64,000 nucleotides of DNA from Pelomonas sp047654785 (GTDB lineage Bacteria > Pseudomonadota > Gammaproteobacteria > Burkholderiales > Burkholderiaceae_C), in contig NZ_JASGKQ010000001.1 of assembly GCF_047654785.1 (NCBI RefSeq), forward strand, positions 62,001 to 126,000, read 5' to 3'. The notes beneath the pieces are model-generated. The model searched no databases, was not told the DNA's origin, and was given only the letters and a program-made list of their open reading frames with translations. The translations under genes and the position numbers were made by a program. Numbering within the stretch: position 1 is the stretch's first letter; each line of letters starts with the position of its first letter. Positions 26,763 to 35,633 of this stretch are shown piece by piece.

Positions 26763-27137
26763 ATGCAGGCCAGTCCGGTCATCGAGGTGGAGCGCACGAT
26801 GGTGCTCGGCAAGGCCCTGCAGCGGGCGGCCGAATGCCTGGGCCTCAACGGCCGCACCCTGGCGCGGACGGTGGGCTTCAGCGAGCCCACCGTGTCGCGC
26901 ATCCTGCGCGGCGAGCGCGGGATCGCCCCGGACTCCAAGGAAGGCCAGCTCAGCCTGATGCTGATCCGCGTGTTCCGTTCGCTGGACGCCCTGGTCGGCG
27001 GCGACGACGCCAAGCGCCGCGCCTGGATGGGCAGCCACAACACCGCGCTCGGCGGCGTGCCCGCCGCGCTCGTCGTCACGCCGGAAGGGCTTGCCCGGCT
27101 GCTGGCCTACCTGGACGGCATGCGCGCGCCGATCTGA
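26763..27137 (+). CDS. Xre/MbcA/ParS-type antitoxin (DUF2384)
   Basis: Predicted antitoxin that binds and neutralises the downstream RES toxin and represses its own promoter. The ATG at 26763 follows GGAG and gives 124 aa. The N-terminal half looks like a helix-turn-helix (LGLNGRTLARTVGFSEPTVSRIL), and the C-terminal half has the DUF2384 layout of MbcA/ParS antitoxins (RVFRSLDALVGGDDAKRRAWM, then TPEGLARLLAYLDGMRAPI). The toxin gene starts one base after its stop. A longer upstream reading is possible but crosses the promoter. Confidence 0.85.
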   Translation: MQASPVIEVERTMVLGKALQRAAECLGLNGRTLARTVGFSEPTVSRILRGERGIAPDSKEGQLSLMLIRVFRSLDALVGGDDAKRRAWMGSHNTALGGVPAALVVTPEGLARLLAYLDGMRAPI

Positions 27138-27138
27138 C

Positions 27139-27861
27139 ATGGCGTCCGCCGCACAGGAGCCGTTCGCTTGGCGCCCGGCCTGGTTCCTGGACTGCGCGCG
27201 GGACGGGATGACGGCCTGGCGCGGCGTGGAGAGCCAGTCGCAGGTCGCCACCTGGCGGCTGGTCGACTCGGGAGCGGAGCATGACACGCTGGAGGCGATG
27301 CTGGAGGCCTCCAAGCCGCCGCTGCCCGACGGCTGCGAAGGCCTGCACTACCTGTGTTTCACCCCGTTCCGCTACACCTCCCCGTATCCCTCGCGCTTCC
27401 GGCGGCCGGGCGAGGCCGGGGTCTGGTACGGCGCGGCATCGGTGGCGACGGTCTGCGCGGAGCTGGCCTACTGGCGGCACCGCTTCATCCTGGATTCCGC
27501 CGGCCTGGCCCGGGACGGCAACGGGCTGCTCACCCGGCATACGCTGTTCCAGGCCCGGATCGACGGACGCGCGCTGGACCTGACCGCCGCCCCCTGGAGC
27601 GCCGGGCATGCCGCCTGGACCCACGGCGCCGACTACCGCGCCACCCAGGCCGTGGCCGCAGACGCCCGCGCCCACGGCGTCGAGTGGATCCGCTACGAGT
27701 CGGTGCGCCACCCCGGCACGCACTGCGCCGCCGTGCTGGCTCCCCGGGCGCTGGCCGGCGGGCACCCGTTCGACCTGCAGGAGTGGGTGTGCCACGCCAC
27801 GCGCTCCCGGGTGATCCTGAACCCGCTGGCCGGCGGCACGCGGCACAGCTGGGATTTCTAG
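27139..27861 (+). CDS. RES-domain toxin (MbcT-like)
   Basis: RES-domain toxins of toxin-antitoxin pairs degrade or modify NAD+; this 240-aa protein fits by sequence and context. The RES core is visible as FTPFRYTSPYPSRFRRPGE followed by GVWYGAASVATVCAELAYWR, giving candidate active-site R78 and E108, with a later Ser in RYESVRHPG. The start ATG lies one base after the antitoxin stop, the usual antitoxin-first order. An alternative earlier in-frame start inside the antitoxin is unlikely. Confidence 0.85.
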   Translation: MASAAQEPFAWRPAWFLDCARDGMTAWRGVESQSQVATWRLVDSGAEHDTLEAMLEASKPPLPDGCEGLHYLCFTPFRYTSPYPSRFRRPGEAGVWYGAASVATVCAELAYWRHRFILDSAGLARDGNGLLTRHTLFQARIDGRALDLTAAPWSAGHAAWTHGADYRATQAVAADARAHGVEWIRYESVRHPGTHCAAVLAPRALAGGHPFDLQEWVCHATRSRVILNPLAGGTRHSWDF

Positions 27862-27900
27862 CGGGCGCGGCGGCGGCCGGCCCGCGTCAACACTGCCGGC

Positions 27901-28509
27901 TCAGCGCATCACGATCAACTGGACCCGCCGGTTCGTGCTGCGGCCCTCGCGGGTGCTGTTGTCGGCCAGCGGCGCGGAGGGGCCGTAGCTGATCGTGGCC
28001 ATGCGCGCCAGCGGGATGCCGGCGCGGGCCAGGTGCAGGCGCACGGCCTCGGCGCGCTTCAGGCCCAGTTGCTGGTTCAGCGCGTCGCTGCCGGTGGCGT
28101 CGGTGTGGCCCTGGATTTCGATGAACACCGGCTGGTTGTCGGCCTTGAGCTTGGCGGCGAGCTGATCGAGCTCCTGGCCGGCCTGCTCGGTGAGCTGGGC
28201 GCGGCCCGAGCTGAACTTGATCTTGTCGTCGCTCAGCAGCACGGTCATCAGCAGGCTGGGCGCGGGCAGCTTCTTGGCGGCCTCCGCGCGTGCCGCAGCC
28301 TCCTGCTGCAGGGCCAGGATGCGCGCCTCGCTGCCTTGCAGCCGGCCGTCCAGGGCCTTGAGGCCGTCGTCATGCGCCTGCACGCGGGCGCCGAGGCCGT
28401 CGACGCTGGTCTGCACCGGGGCGACGGTCTCCCGGACGAAATCCTGGGTGGCACAAGCGCTCAGCAACACGGCGCTGCTGGCGACGATCAGGGTTGAAAG
28501 TCTGGACAT
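27901..28509 (-). CDS. OmpA-family peptidoglycan-binding lipoprotein
   Basis: Outer-membrane lipoprotein expected to tie the envelope to peptidoglycan. The 202-aa protein has a signal peptide with lipobox LLSAC (C19), a helical/coiled-coil stretch (about 30-80) and a C-terminal OmpA domain with IKFSSGRAQL, IEIQGHTDATGSDALNQQL and the closing STNRRV. The helix-plus-OmpA layout resembles Pal/YiaD-type proteins, not a porin barrel. It is divergent from the truncated GntR gene. Confidence 0.88.
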   Translation of the reverse strand: MSRLSTLIVASSAVLLSACATQDFVRETVAPVQTSVDGLGARVQAHDDGLKALDGRLQGSEARILALQQEAAARAEAAKKLPAPSLLMTVLLSDDKIKFSSGRAQLTEQAGQELDQLAAKLKADNQPVFIEIQGHTDATGSDALNQQLGLKRAEAVRLHLARAGIPLARMATISYGPSAPLADNSTREGRSTNRRVQLIVMR

Positions 28510-28690
28510 CGGTGGACTCGTTGAGGAAGAAGGAGGCGCGACTCTAGGCAGACCCTCCGCGGCAAACGTACCGAGCTGTGAGCAATCACGGCGCCGTTAA
28601 CCAGGCGGCACAAAGTCTTACCGTTGCGCGCCGATCCGGCGGCCCGGCAGCCGGCAGCGGTGGCGGCGCCGTGGCCCACCGTCAACTCAT

Positions 28691-28963
28691 CCCCCGGAAG
28701 GCGAGGCCCTGCCCTCGGTGCGCGCGCTCGCCAGCCAGTACCTCATCAACCCGCTGACCGTCACGCGGGCGCTGCAGGCGCTCAGCGACCACGGCCTCAT
28801 CGAGAGCCGTCGCGGGCTGGGCATGTTCGTCATGGCGGGCGCGCGCCAGCGCCTGCTGCAGCAGGAGCGCGAGCGCTTCCTGCGGCGCGACTGGCCGGTG
28901 CTGCGCGCCCGGCTCAAGCGGCTGGGGCTGACGGCCAAGGACCTGAACTGGGAGTCGACATGA
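28691..28963 (+). pseudogene. N-terminally truncated GntR (YtrA-type) regulator
   Basis: The recognisable part starts at PPEGEALPSVRALASQYLIN and continues through TVTRALQALSDHGLIESRRG to GMFV, the second half of a GntR winged helix, then the short helical YtrA tail. The first helix (family pattern Y-R-Q-x-x-x-x-x-x-x-I-x-x-G) is missing, and no ATG, GTG or TTG precedes the homologous segment in frame; the first possible start is GTG 28718, inside the domain. The stop overlaps the ABC ATPase start as ATGA. I infer a 5' deletion that probably inactivated the repressor; a CTG start at 28709 would not restore the fold. Confidence 0.7.
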
Positions 28964-29829
28964 ACCTCATCGACGTGAAGAACGCCACGCTGCGCTACGG
29001 CAGCAAGACCGCCCTGCGCGACGTGTCCGTCACCGTGCCGCCGGGCCGCGTGGTGGGCCTGCTGGGCCACAACGGCGCCGGCAAGACCTCGCCGATGAAG
29101 GCGCTGGTGGGCCTGCTGCCGGTGCAGGGCGAGGTGTCCGTGCTGGGCCTGGCGCCGGCCCGCGACCGCCAGCAGCTGCTGGCGCAGCTGAGCTACATCC
29201 CCGACGTGGCCGTGCTGCCGCGCTGGGCGACGGTGCGCGAGCTGATCACGCTGACGGCCCGGCTGCAGCCGAAATTCTCGGCCGAGCGGGCACGGGCGCT
29301 GCTGCGGCGCACCAGCGTCGGCGAGGGCGACAAGGTCAAGCGCCTGTCCAAGGGCATGGTGGCGCAGACCCACCTGGCGCTGGTCGCCGCCATCGACGCC
29401 AGGCTGATGATCCTGGACGAGCCGACGCTGGGCCTGGACGTGGCGTCGCGCAAGGGCTTCTACGAGATGCTGATCGACGAGTGGTGCGACGGCGAGCGCA
29501 GCGTGCTGATCTCCACGCACCAGGTCGAGGAGGTGGAGACGCTGCTGTCCGACGTGGTCATGCTGGACGAGGGGCGCGTCGCGCTGGCGATCAGCCTGGA
29601 GGACATCGACCGCCGCTTCGTCGCGCTCAGCCACGACCCGGCCGCCGCCGACGCGATGGCCGCCGCCCACCCGCTGCTGCGCTACCGCGAGCAGGGCCGC
29701 ACCACGGCGCTGTTCGACGGCGCGCCGCCCGAGCACGTGGCGAGCCTGGGCCAGCGCGTGCGGCCCAGCCTGGTGGACCTCTTCATGGCGCTGACCCGCA
29801 ACCCGGCCCTGAACCAGAAGCAAGCCTGA
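28960..29829 (+). CDS. ABC transporter ATP-binding protein (YtrB-like)
   Basis: Cytoplasmic ATPase of an ABC-2 exporter. The 289-aa protein has Walker A GHNGAGKT (36-43), signature LSKGM, Walker B LMILDEPTLGLD and an H-loop STHQVEEVE. The start overlaps the truncated GntR gene (ATGA) and the permease follows ten bases after the stop, the usual YtrA-YtrB-permease operon. One oddity is a Pro two residues after the Walker A threonine (GKTSPMKAL), in the first turn of a normally uninterrupted helix. Substrate unknown. Confidence 0.88.
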   Translation: MNLIDVKNATLRYGSKTALRDVSVTVPPGRVVGLLGHNGAGKTSPMKALVGLLPVQGEVSVLGLAPARDRQQLLAQLSYIPDVAVLPRWATVRELITLTARLQPKFSAERARALLRRTSVGEGDKVKRLSKGMVAQTHLALVAAIDARLMILDEPTLGLDVASRKGFYEMLIDEWCDGERSVLISTHQVEEVETLLSDVVMLDEGRVALAISLEDIDRRFVALSHDPAAADAMAAAHPLLRYREQGRTTALFDGAPPEHVASLGQRVRPSLVDLFMALTRNPALNQKQA

Positions 29830-29839
29830 AGGAACTGCC

Positions 29840-30706
29840 ATGCACACCCACCTCCCCACCCTGCTGCTGCGCGAATGGATGCAGCACAAGCGCGGCTGGC
29901 TGATCGCCGCGTTCGCGCCGCCGCTGCTGTTCCTGGCGCTGCTGCCGTTCGGCCGGGTCTCGGGCCTGCCGCAGGAGCACCCCGAGCTGCTCGCGCTGGC
30001 CACGCTGCTGGTCGCCGCCGTCTCGGGCTATGGCATCTGCCTGCTGGTGGCGCTGTTCCAGCTGCCCGGCCTGGCGCGGCGCGACGTGCAGGACCGCTCC
30101 ATCGAGTTCTGGCTGTCGCTGCCGGGGCGGCCGAGCGAGAGCGTGGCGGCCACGGTGCTGGCGCACGCCTGGCTGGCGCCGCTGGGCGGCGCCGTGGCGG
30201 GCGCGCTGCTCGGCCTGCCCATCGCCCTCGGCGTGCTGGCCGCCCAGGGCGGCGCCGGCATGGCGGCGTCGGTGCCGTGGGGCCAGGTCGCCGCTGCGGC
30301 GGTGCCGCTGCTGCTGCGCGGCCTGGTGGGCACGCTGCTGATGCTGCTGTGGCTGCTGCCCGCCATCCTCACGCTGATGGCCGCGTCCGCCTGGCTCAAG
30401 CGGCTGGGCGTGCCGCTGGTGCTGGTGGGCGGCGGCGTCGCGGTGGCGGTGCTGGACACCGCCTACGGCATCAGCGGGCCGCGCCAGGCGCTGCAGGGGC
30501 TGGGCGAGCACATCAACCGCACGCTGGTGCATGACGCCCCGGCCCTGGCCGAGGCGCTGAAGACCGGCGCCAGCCTGTGGCAGTGGCTGCTGCACGACCT
30601 GGGCGGCGCACTCGCCGGCCTGGCCTCGCTGGCGTTCGCCGGCTGGCTGGCCGTGGCGGCCGCGGGCTTCGCGCTGGTGGTGGCCAGGCGGGCGCGCGGC
30701 GGCTGA
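29840..30706 (+). CDS. ABC-2 type transporter permease
   Basis: The 288-aa protein has about six hydrophobic segments (for example LIAAFAPPLLFLALLPF, LATLLVAAVSGYGICLLVALF, LLMLLWLLPAILTLMAA, GGALAGLASLAFAGWLAVA) and the RDVQDRSIEFWLSLP segment common in this exporter family. It follows the ATPase by ten bases and certainly forms the membrane half of the same exporter. The cargo is not visible. It converges with folE, seven bases apart. Confidence 0.8.
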   Translation: MHTHLPTLLLREWMQHKRGWLIAAFAPPLLFLALLPFGRVSGLPQEHPELLALATLLVAAVSGYGICLLVALFQLPGLARRDVQDRSIEFWLSLPGRPSESVAATVLAHAWLAPLGGAVAGALLGLPIALGVLAAQGGAGMAASVPWGQVAAAAVPLLLRGLVGTLLMLLWLLPAILTLMAASAWLKRLGVPLVLVGGGVAVAVLDTAYGISGPRQALQGLGEHINRTLVHDAPALAEALKTGASLWQWLLHDLGGALAGLASLAFAGWLAVAAAGFALVVARRARGG

Positions 30707-30713
30707 CGGCGCG

Positions 30714-31415
30714 TCAGCCCGGCGACTTCTTCGGCATCAGCGCCAGGAACTCGCGGCGCAGGTTGGCGTCGGTCAGGAAGGCGCCGCGCATGACGCTGTT
30801 GGTCATCGCCGACTGGCTGTCCTTCACGCCGCGCCAGTGCATGCAGAAGTGGTCGGCCTCCATGACGACGGCCAGCCCGTCGGGCTTCACGCGGGCCTCC
30901 AGCTCGTTGGCCAGCATGATGACGGCCTCCTCCTGGATCTGCGGGCGGTTCATCACCCACTCGGCCAGCCGCGCGTACTTGGACAGGCCGATCAGGTTGG
31001 AGTGCTCGTTGGGCATGATGCCGATCCACAGCCGGCCGAGGATGGGGCACAGGTGGTGCGAGCAAGCGCTGCGCACGGTGACGGGGCCGACGATCATCAG
31101 CTCGTTGAGCCGGCCGACGTTGGGGAACTCGGTGACCGCGGGCGCCGGCACGTAGCGGCCGGCGAACACCTCGCGCACGAACATCTTGGCCACGCGCTTG
31201 GCCGTCTCCTGGGTGTTGTGGTCGCTGTCGGTGTCGATCACCAGGCTCCTCAGCACCTCCTGCATCCGGGCCTGCACCTCGGCCTGCAGCGCGTCCAGCT
31301 CGCCGGGTTCGACGAAGGCGGCGATGTTGTCGTTGGCGTGGTGGCGGCAGCCGGCCGACACGAGGCGGTAGCGGATGCGCTCGGAAACGGGGGCGTCTTG
31401 GGCGGGGGCGTTCAT
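30714..31415 (-). CDS. folE: GTP cyclohydrolase I
   Basis: First enzyme of tetrahydrofolate synthesis, converting GTP to dihydroneopterin triphosphate. The start at 31415 (MNAPAQDAPVS) gives 233 aa; the frame stays open upstream through rsmB but that is a shadow. Family blocks are DSDHNTQETAKRVAKMFV, the zinc cysteine and histidine in RSACSHHLCPILG, GLSKYARL, and the second zinc cysteine in ADHFCMHWRG. Divergent from rsmB with 42 bases between. Confidence 0.96.
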   Translation of the reverse strand: MNAPAQDAPVSERIRYRLVSAGCRHHANDNIAAFVEPGELDALQAEVQARMQEVLRSLVIDTDSDHNTQETAKRVAKMFVREVFAGRYVPAPAVTEFPNVGRLNELMIVGPVTVRSACSHHLCPILGRLWIGIMPNEHSNLIGLSKYARLAEWVMNRPQIQEEAVIMLANELEARVKPDGLAVVMEADHFCMHWRGVKDSQSAMTNSVMRGAFLTDANLRREFLALMPKKSPG

Positions 31416-31457
31416 GGGGTGGATTGTCCGGGCAATGCGGACTTCTACACTGAAGCC

Positions 31458-32798
31458 ATGTCCCCAAGCCCCCAACCCGCCGGCCCCGGCGCACCGCTGC
31501 ACCGGCTGCTGGCCCAGGCGGCCGACGCGGTGCAGGGCGTGCGCGAGGGCCGCTCCCTCACCGACCTGCTGGCCCGCGTGCCCGCCGACCTGCGCCCCGG
31601 CACGCAGGCGCTGGCCTTCACGGCGCTGCGCCGCCTGGGCGGCGCAGAGGCCGTGCGCCGGCAGCTCGCGCCCAAGGCGCCGCCGCCGCGCGTCGACGCG
31701 CTGCTGCTGGTCGCGCTCGCGCTGCTGTGGCCCGAGCCGGAACCCGGCTCGGCGCCGATGTACGCCGACCACACGCTGGTCGACCAGGCCGTCCGCGCCG
31801 CCAAGGCGCGCGCGCCCGCCAGCGCCGCCTTCGTCAACGCCGTGCTGCGCCGCTTCGTGCGCGAGCGCGCCGCACGCGTGGCCGCCGCCCGCCACAGCCC
31901 GCAGGGCGCCTTCAACCACCCGGCCTGGTGGATCGAGGCGCTGCGTGCCGACTGGCCCGAGCACTGGCAGGCCCTGCTCGCCGCCAACAACCGCCCGCCG
32001 CCGATGACGCTGCGCGTCAACGCGCGGCACGGCACGGCGGCCGGCTACGTCGAGCGCCTGGCCGCGCTGGGCCTGGGCGCGCGCGCGTTCGGCCCGGCCG
32101 CGCCGCAGGCCGTGGTGCTGGACCGGCCGGCGCCGGTGGCGGCGCTGCCCGGGTTCGCGCAGGGGCAGGTGTCCGTGCAGGACGCCGCCGCGCAGCTGGC
32201 CGCGCCGCTGCTGCTCGGCCCCGGCCTGCGGCCCGGCGCCCGCGTGCTCGACGCCTGCGCCGCGCCCGGCGGCAAGACGGCCCACCTGCTGGAGCTGCAG
32301 CCCGACCTGCAGCTCACCGCGCTGGACGCCGACGCGCAGCGCCTGGCCCGCGTGCGGGAGACGCTGGACCGCCTCGGCCAGCAGGCCGTGCTGCAGGCCG
32401 CCGACGCGCGCCAGACCGCCGCCTGGTGGGACGGCCGGCCCTTCGACGCCATCCTGCTCGACGCACCCTGCAGCGCCTCCGGCATCGTGCGCCGCCACCC
32501 GGACGTGCGCTGGCTGCGCCGGCCCGAGGACATCGACGCGCTGGCCCGCGTCCAGGCCGAGCTGCTGGAGGCGCTGTGGCCGCTGCTCGCGCCGGGCGGC
32601 CGGCTGGTGTACGCCACCTGCTCCGTCTTCCGCGCCGAAGGCCAGGCCCGGCTAGACGCATTTTTGCAACGCCATCCCGAGGCGAAGGCCCACACCCTGC
32701 CCGGGATCACCGGGCACCTGCTGCCCCTGGCCGACAATGCCAGCCCGGACCGGCCGTCCCTGGACGGCTTCTTCTACGCCCTGCTGACCCGCCCCTGA
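31458..32798 (+). CDS. rsmB: 16S rRNA (cytosine-967-C5)-methyltransferase
   Basis: SAM-dependent methylation of 16S rRNA C967. The 446-aa protein has an N-terminal NusB-like RNA-binding domain (1-140, with VDQAVRAAKARAPASAAFVNAVLRRF) and a C-terminal methyltransferase with DACAAPGGKTAHLLE, the release cysteine C338 (DAPCSASG) and the catalytic cysteine C388 (YATCSVF). The ATG at 31458 is preferred over an in-frame reading from 30837 that crosses folE. The DUF4390 gene starts one base after the stop. Confidence 0.95.
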   Translation: MSPSPQPAGPGAPLHRLLAQAADAVQGVREGRSLTDLLARVPADLRPGTQALAFTALRRLGGAEAVRRQLAPKAPPPRVDALLLVALALLWPEPEPGSAPMYADHTLVDQAVRAAKARAPASAAFVNAVLRRFVRERAARVAAARHSPQGAFNHPAWWIEALRADWPEHWQALLAANNRPPPMTLRVNARHGTAAGYVERLAALGLGARAFGPAAPQAVVLDRPAPVAALPGFAQGQVSVQDAAAQLAAPLLLGPGLRPGARVLDACAAPGGKTAHLLELQPDLQLTALDADAQRLARVRETLDRLGQQAVLQAADARQTAAWWDGRPFDAILLDAPCSASGIVRRHPDVRWLRRPEDIDALARVQAELLEALWPLLAPGGRLVYATCSVFRAEGQARLDAFLQRHPEAKAHTLPGITGHLLPLADNASPDRPSLDGFFYALLTRP

Positions 32799-32799
32799 T

Positions 32800-33363
32800 T
32801 TGTCCGCCCGCACCGTCATCGCCGCCTGTTTTGCCGCGCTGCTGCTCGTCCTGCTGCCGGGCGGGGCGCGGGCCGAGGGCGTGGAGCTGGCGCAGCTGGC
32901 CGCGCGGCGCACCGACGACGGGCTGGAGCTGAGCTTCACCACGCGCTTCGAACTCGGCCGGCCGGCCGAAGATGCGCTGCACAAGGGCGTGCCGCTGTAC
33001 TTCGTGGCCGAGGCCACCGTGCTGCGCAACCGCTGGTACTGGCGCGACGCCCGAGCGGCCCACGCCGAGCGCAGCTGGCGGCTGGCCTGGCAGCCGCTGA
33101 CCCGGCAGTACCGCGTCTCCACCGGCGGCCTGCACCAGAGCTTCGCCACGCTGGACGAGGCCCTCACCGTGCTGCGCGGCCAGAGCGGCTGGCGCATCGC
33201 CGAGCCCCGGGACATCGAGGACGGCGGCAGCTACTACCTGGAATTCAGCTACCGGCTCGACGTCAGCCAGCTGCCGCGGCCCATGCAGATCGGCCTGCAG
33301 GCGGGCTTCGCGCTCGGCATCGAGACGACGCGCAGCTTCACGCCTGATTTCGGCCTGAAATGA
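32800..33363 (+). CDS. DUF4390 periplasmic protein
   Basis: The 187-aa protein begins at a TTG one base after the rsmB stop and has a signal peptide (FAALLLVLLPGGARAEG). The rest matches what I know of DUF4390: LAARRTDDGLELSFTTRFEL, a WYWRDARAAH segment and YRVSTGGLHQSF. Function is unknown; in Burkholderiales it sits between rsmB and the NtrY-like kinase, as here, and its stop overlaps the kinase start (ATGA). Confidence 0.82.
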   Translation: MSARTVIAACFAALLLVLLPGGARAEGVELAQLAARRTDDGLELSFTTRFELGRPAEDALHKGVPLYFVAEATVLRNRWYWRDARAAHAERSWRLAWQPLTRQYRVSTGGLHQSFATLDEALTVLRGQSGWRIAEPRDIEDGGSYYLEFSYRLDVSQLPRPMQIGLQAGFALGIETTRSFTPDFGLK

Positions 33364-35627
33364 GCCGCACCGCTCGCTGGGGCTGGATCCTCACGCTGGT
33401 GACGCTGACCGGCGTGGCCGGCGTGCTGGCCTTCGTGCTGACCGTCGGCACCACGTCCGAGCGCGGCTTCTTCGAGCGGCACTACCACTGGCTGTTCTGG
33501 GTCAACGTCGCCGTCGCCGCAGTGCTCACGATGGTCATCCTGACGGCCGCCGTGCGCCTGGTGCTGCGCGTGCGGCGCGGCCGCTTCGGCAGCCGGCTGC
33601 TGTTCAAGCTCGCGGCCATCTTCGCGCTGGTGGGCGTGGTGCCGGGGCTGATGATCTACGCGGTGTCCTACCAGTTCGTGAACCGCAGCATCGAGACCTG
33701 GTTCGACGTGCGGCTGGCCAGCGCGCTGGAGGCCGGCCTCAACCTCGGCCGCGGCACGCTGGACGCGATGGTGGCCGACCTCGGCAACCGCACCCGCGAC
33801 GCCGCCGACCAGCTCGCCGACGGCAGCACGCCGCAGCCGCTCGCACTGGAGCGCCTGCGCGACAAGCTCGGCGCCCGCCTGGTGGCCATCGTCGGCGGCA
33901 ACGGCCAGATCCTGCTGGAAAGCGGCGGCGACACGCGCCAGCTCACGCCCGACCGGCCCGGCAGCACCATGCTGCGCCTGGCCCGCTCCGGCGCGCCGCA
34001 GAGCCAGCTCGAAGGCCTGGAGGACGAAGCCGCCGCGCTGCAGGGCGACGCCCGCATCCGCGCGCTGGCGCTGCTGCCCAGCGCCGAGCTGCGCCTGGGC
34101 CTGGGCGAGCGCTACCTGATGGTGGTGCAGCCCGTGCCGGCCAGCATGCTCAGCAACGCGCTGGCCGTGCAAGCGGCCAACAGCGAGTACCAGCAGCGCT
34201 CGCTGGAACGCGTCGGCCTGCGCCGCATGTACCTGGGCACGCTGACGCTGGTGCTGATCCTGGCCGTGTTCGCCGCGCTGCTGCTTGCCGTCACGCTCGG
34301 CAACCAGCTCGCGCGCCCGCTGCTGATGCTGGCCGACGGCGTGCGCCAGGTCGCGCAGGGCGACCTCTCGGTGCGCCCGGCGCTCGCGTCGCGCGACGAA
34401 CTCGGTGGCCTGACGCGCTCCTTCGCCGACATGACCGGCCAGCTCGCCGACGCGCGCGCCCAGGTGTCGCGCACCGTGGCCGAGCTGGACGCCGCCCGCA
34501 CCCACCTGCAGACCATCCTCGACAACCTCACCGCCGGCGTGCTCGTGTTCGACGCCGGCGGCCGCATCGAGACCGTGAACCCCGGCGCCACGCGCATCCT
34601 GCGGCTGCCGCTGTCCGCCTACGTCGGTCGCCCGCTGGCCGACGTGCCGGGCCTGGCGGCGTTCGCCGCGTCGCTGCACCAGCGCTTCGACCAGCACCTC
34701 GGCCCCGAGCGCGAGCTGTGGCAGGAATCGTTCGAGCTGCAGCTCGACCCCAAGCAGGATCCGCTGACGCTGCTCGTGCGCGGCGCGCCGCTGCCGCAGG
34801 CCAACCGCCTCGTCGTGTTCGACGACATCTCCGAGGTCGTCTCCGCGCAGCGCTCCGCCGCGTGGAGCGAAGTCGCGCGCCGGCTGGCCCACGAGATCAA
34901 GAACCCGCTGACGCCCATCCAGCTCTCCGCCGAACGCCTGCAGCACAAGCTCGAGGCCAGGCTCGAAGGCGCCGACCAGGCCATGCTCGTGCGCTCCGTG
35001 GCCACCATCGTCAACCAGGTGCAGGCGATGAAGCAGCTCGTCAACGAGTTCCGCGACTACGCCCGGCTGCCCTCCGCCCAGCTGCACCCGCTGGACCTGA
35101 ACGGCCTCGTCCACGAGGTGCTCAGCCTCTACGCCGAGGCGCAGGAGCGCGGCCGCCTCACCGCCGAGCTGGCGTCCGCGCTGCCGCACATCAAGGGCGA
35201 CGCCAGCCAGCTGCGCCAGGTCATCCACAACCTCGTGCAGAACGCGCTGGACGCGGTGCATGACCAGGCCGGCGGCCACGTCACCGTCTGCTCCACGCTG
35301 TCGCTCACCGAGTCCGGCGCGCCGCGCTCCGTGCGCCTGCACGTCATCGACAACGGCCCGGGCTTCGCCGACAACGTGCTCAAGCGCGCCTTCGAACCCT
35401 ATGTGACGACCAAGACCAAGGGCACCGGCCTGGGCCTGGCCGTCGTCAAGAAGATCGCCGACGAACACGGCGCGCGCATCTCGCTGCGCAACCTGCATGC
35501 CGCGCCAGATGCGGGTTCTCCCCCCGCGGACGGGCATGACGGCCCCGTGACCGGCGCACAAGTTTCGCTATCATTTTCGAATCTGGCCCCCGCCACCGAG
35601 CCCGGTGCGCACGGCGCCAGCACCTAA
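33360..35627 (+). CDS. NtrY-like membrane histidine kinase
   Basis: Sensor kinase partner of the following response regulator. The 755-aa protein has three N-terminal membrane segments (about 9-30, 44-69, 80-102), a periplasmic region, a fourth segment near 283-305, HAMP (about 306-360), PAS (about 375-480), and HisKA with phospho-accepting H511 in RRLAHEIKNPLTPIQL. The ATPase domain follows with NLVQNALDAV, DNGPGFADN and GTGLGLAVVKK. This is the NtrY architecture; nitrogen or redox signalling is known for relatives, but the signal here is not shown. Confidence 0.92.
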   Translation: MSRTARWGWILTLVTLTGVAGVLAFVLTVGTTSERGFFERHYHWLFWVNVAVAAVLTMVILTAAVRLVLRVRRGRFGSRLLFKLAAIFALVGVVPGLMIYAVSYQFVNRSIETWFDVRLASALEAGLNLGRGTLDAMVADLGNRTRDAADQLADGSTPQPLALERLRDKLGARLVAIVGGNGQILLESGGDTRQLTPDRPGSTMLRLARSGAPQSQLEGLEDEAAALQGDARIRALALLPSAELRLGLGERYLMVVQPVPASMLSNALAVQAANSEYQQRSLERVGLRRMYLGTLTLVLILAVFAALLLAVTLGNQLARPLLMLADGVRQVAQGDLSVRPALASRDELGGLTRSFADMTGQLADARAQVSRTVAELDAARTHLQTILDNLTAGVLVFDAGGRIETVNPGATRILRLPLSAYVGRPLADVPGLAAFAASLHQRFDQHLGPERELWQESFELQLDPKQDPLTLLVRGAPLPQANRLVVFDDISEVVSAQRSAAWSEVARRLAHEIKNPLTPIQLSAERLQHKLEARLEGADQAMLVRSVATIVNQVQAMKQLVNEFRDYARLPSAQLHPLDLNGLVHEVLSLYAEAQERGRLTAELASALPHIKGDASQLRQVIHNLVQNALDAVHDQAGGHVTVCSTLSLTESGAPRSVRLHVIDNGPGFADNVLKRAFEPYVTTKTKGTGLGLAVVKKIADEHGARISLRNLHAAPDAGSPPADGHDGPVTGAQVSLSFSNLAPATEPGAHGAST

Positions 35628-35633
35628 GGATTC

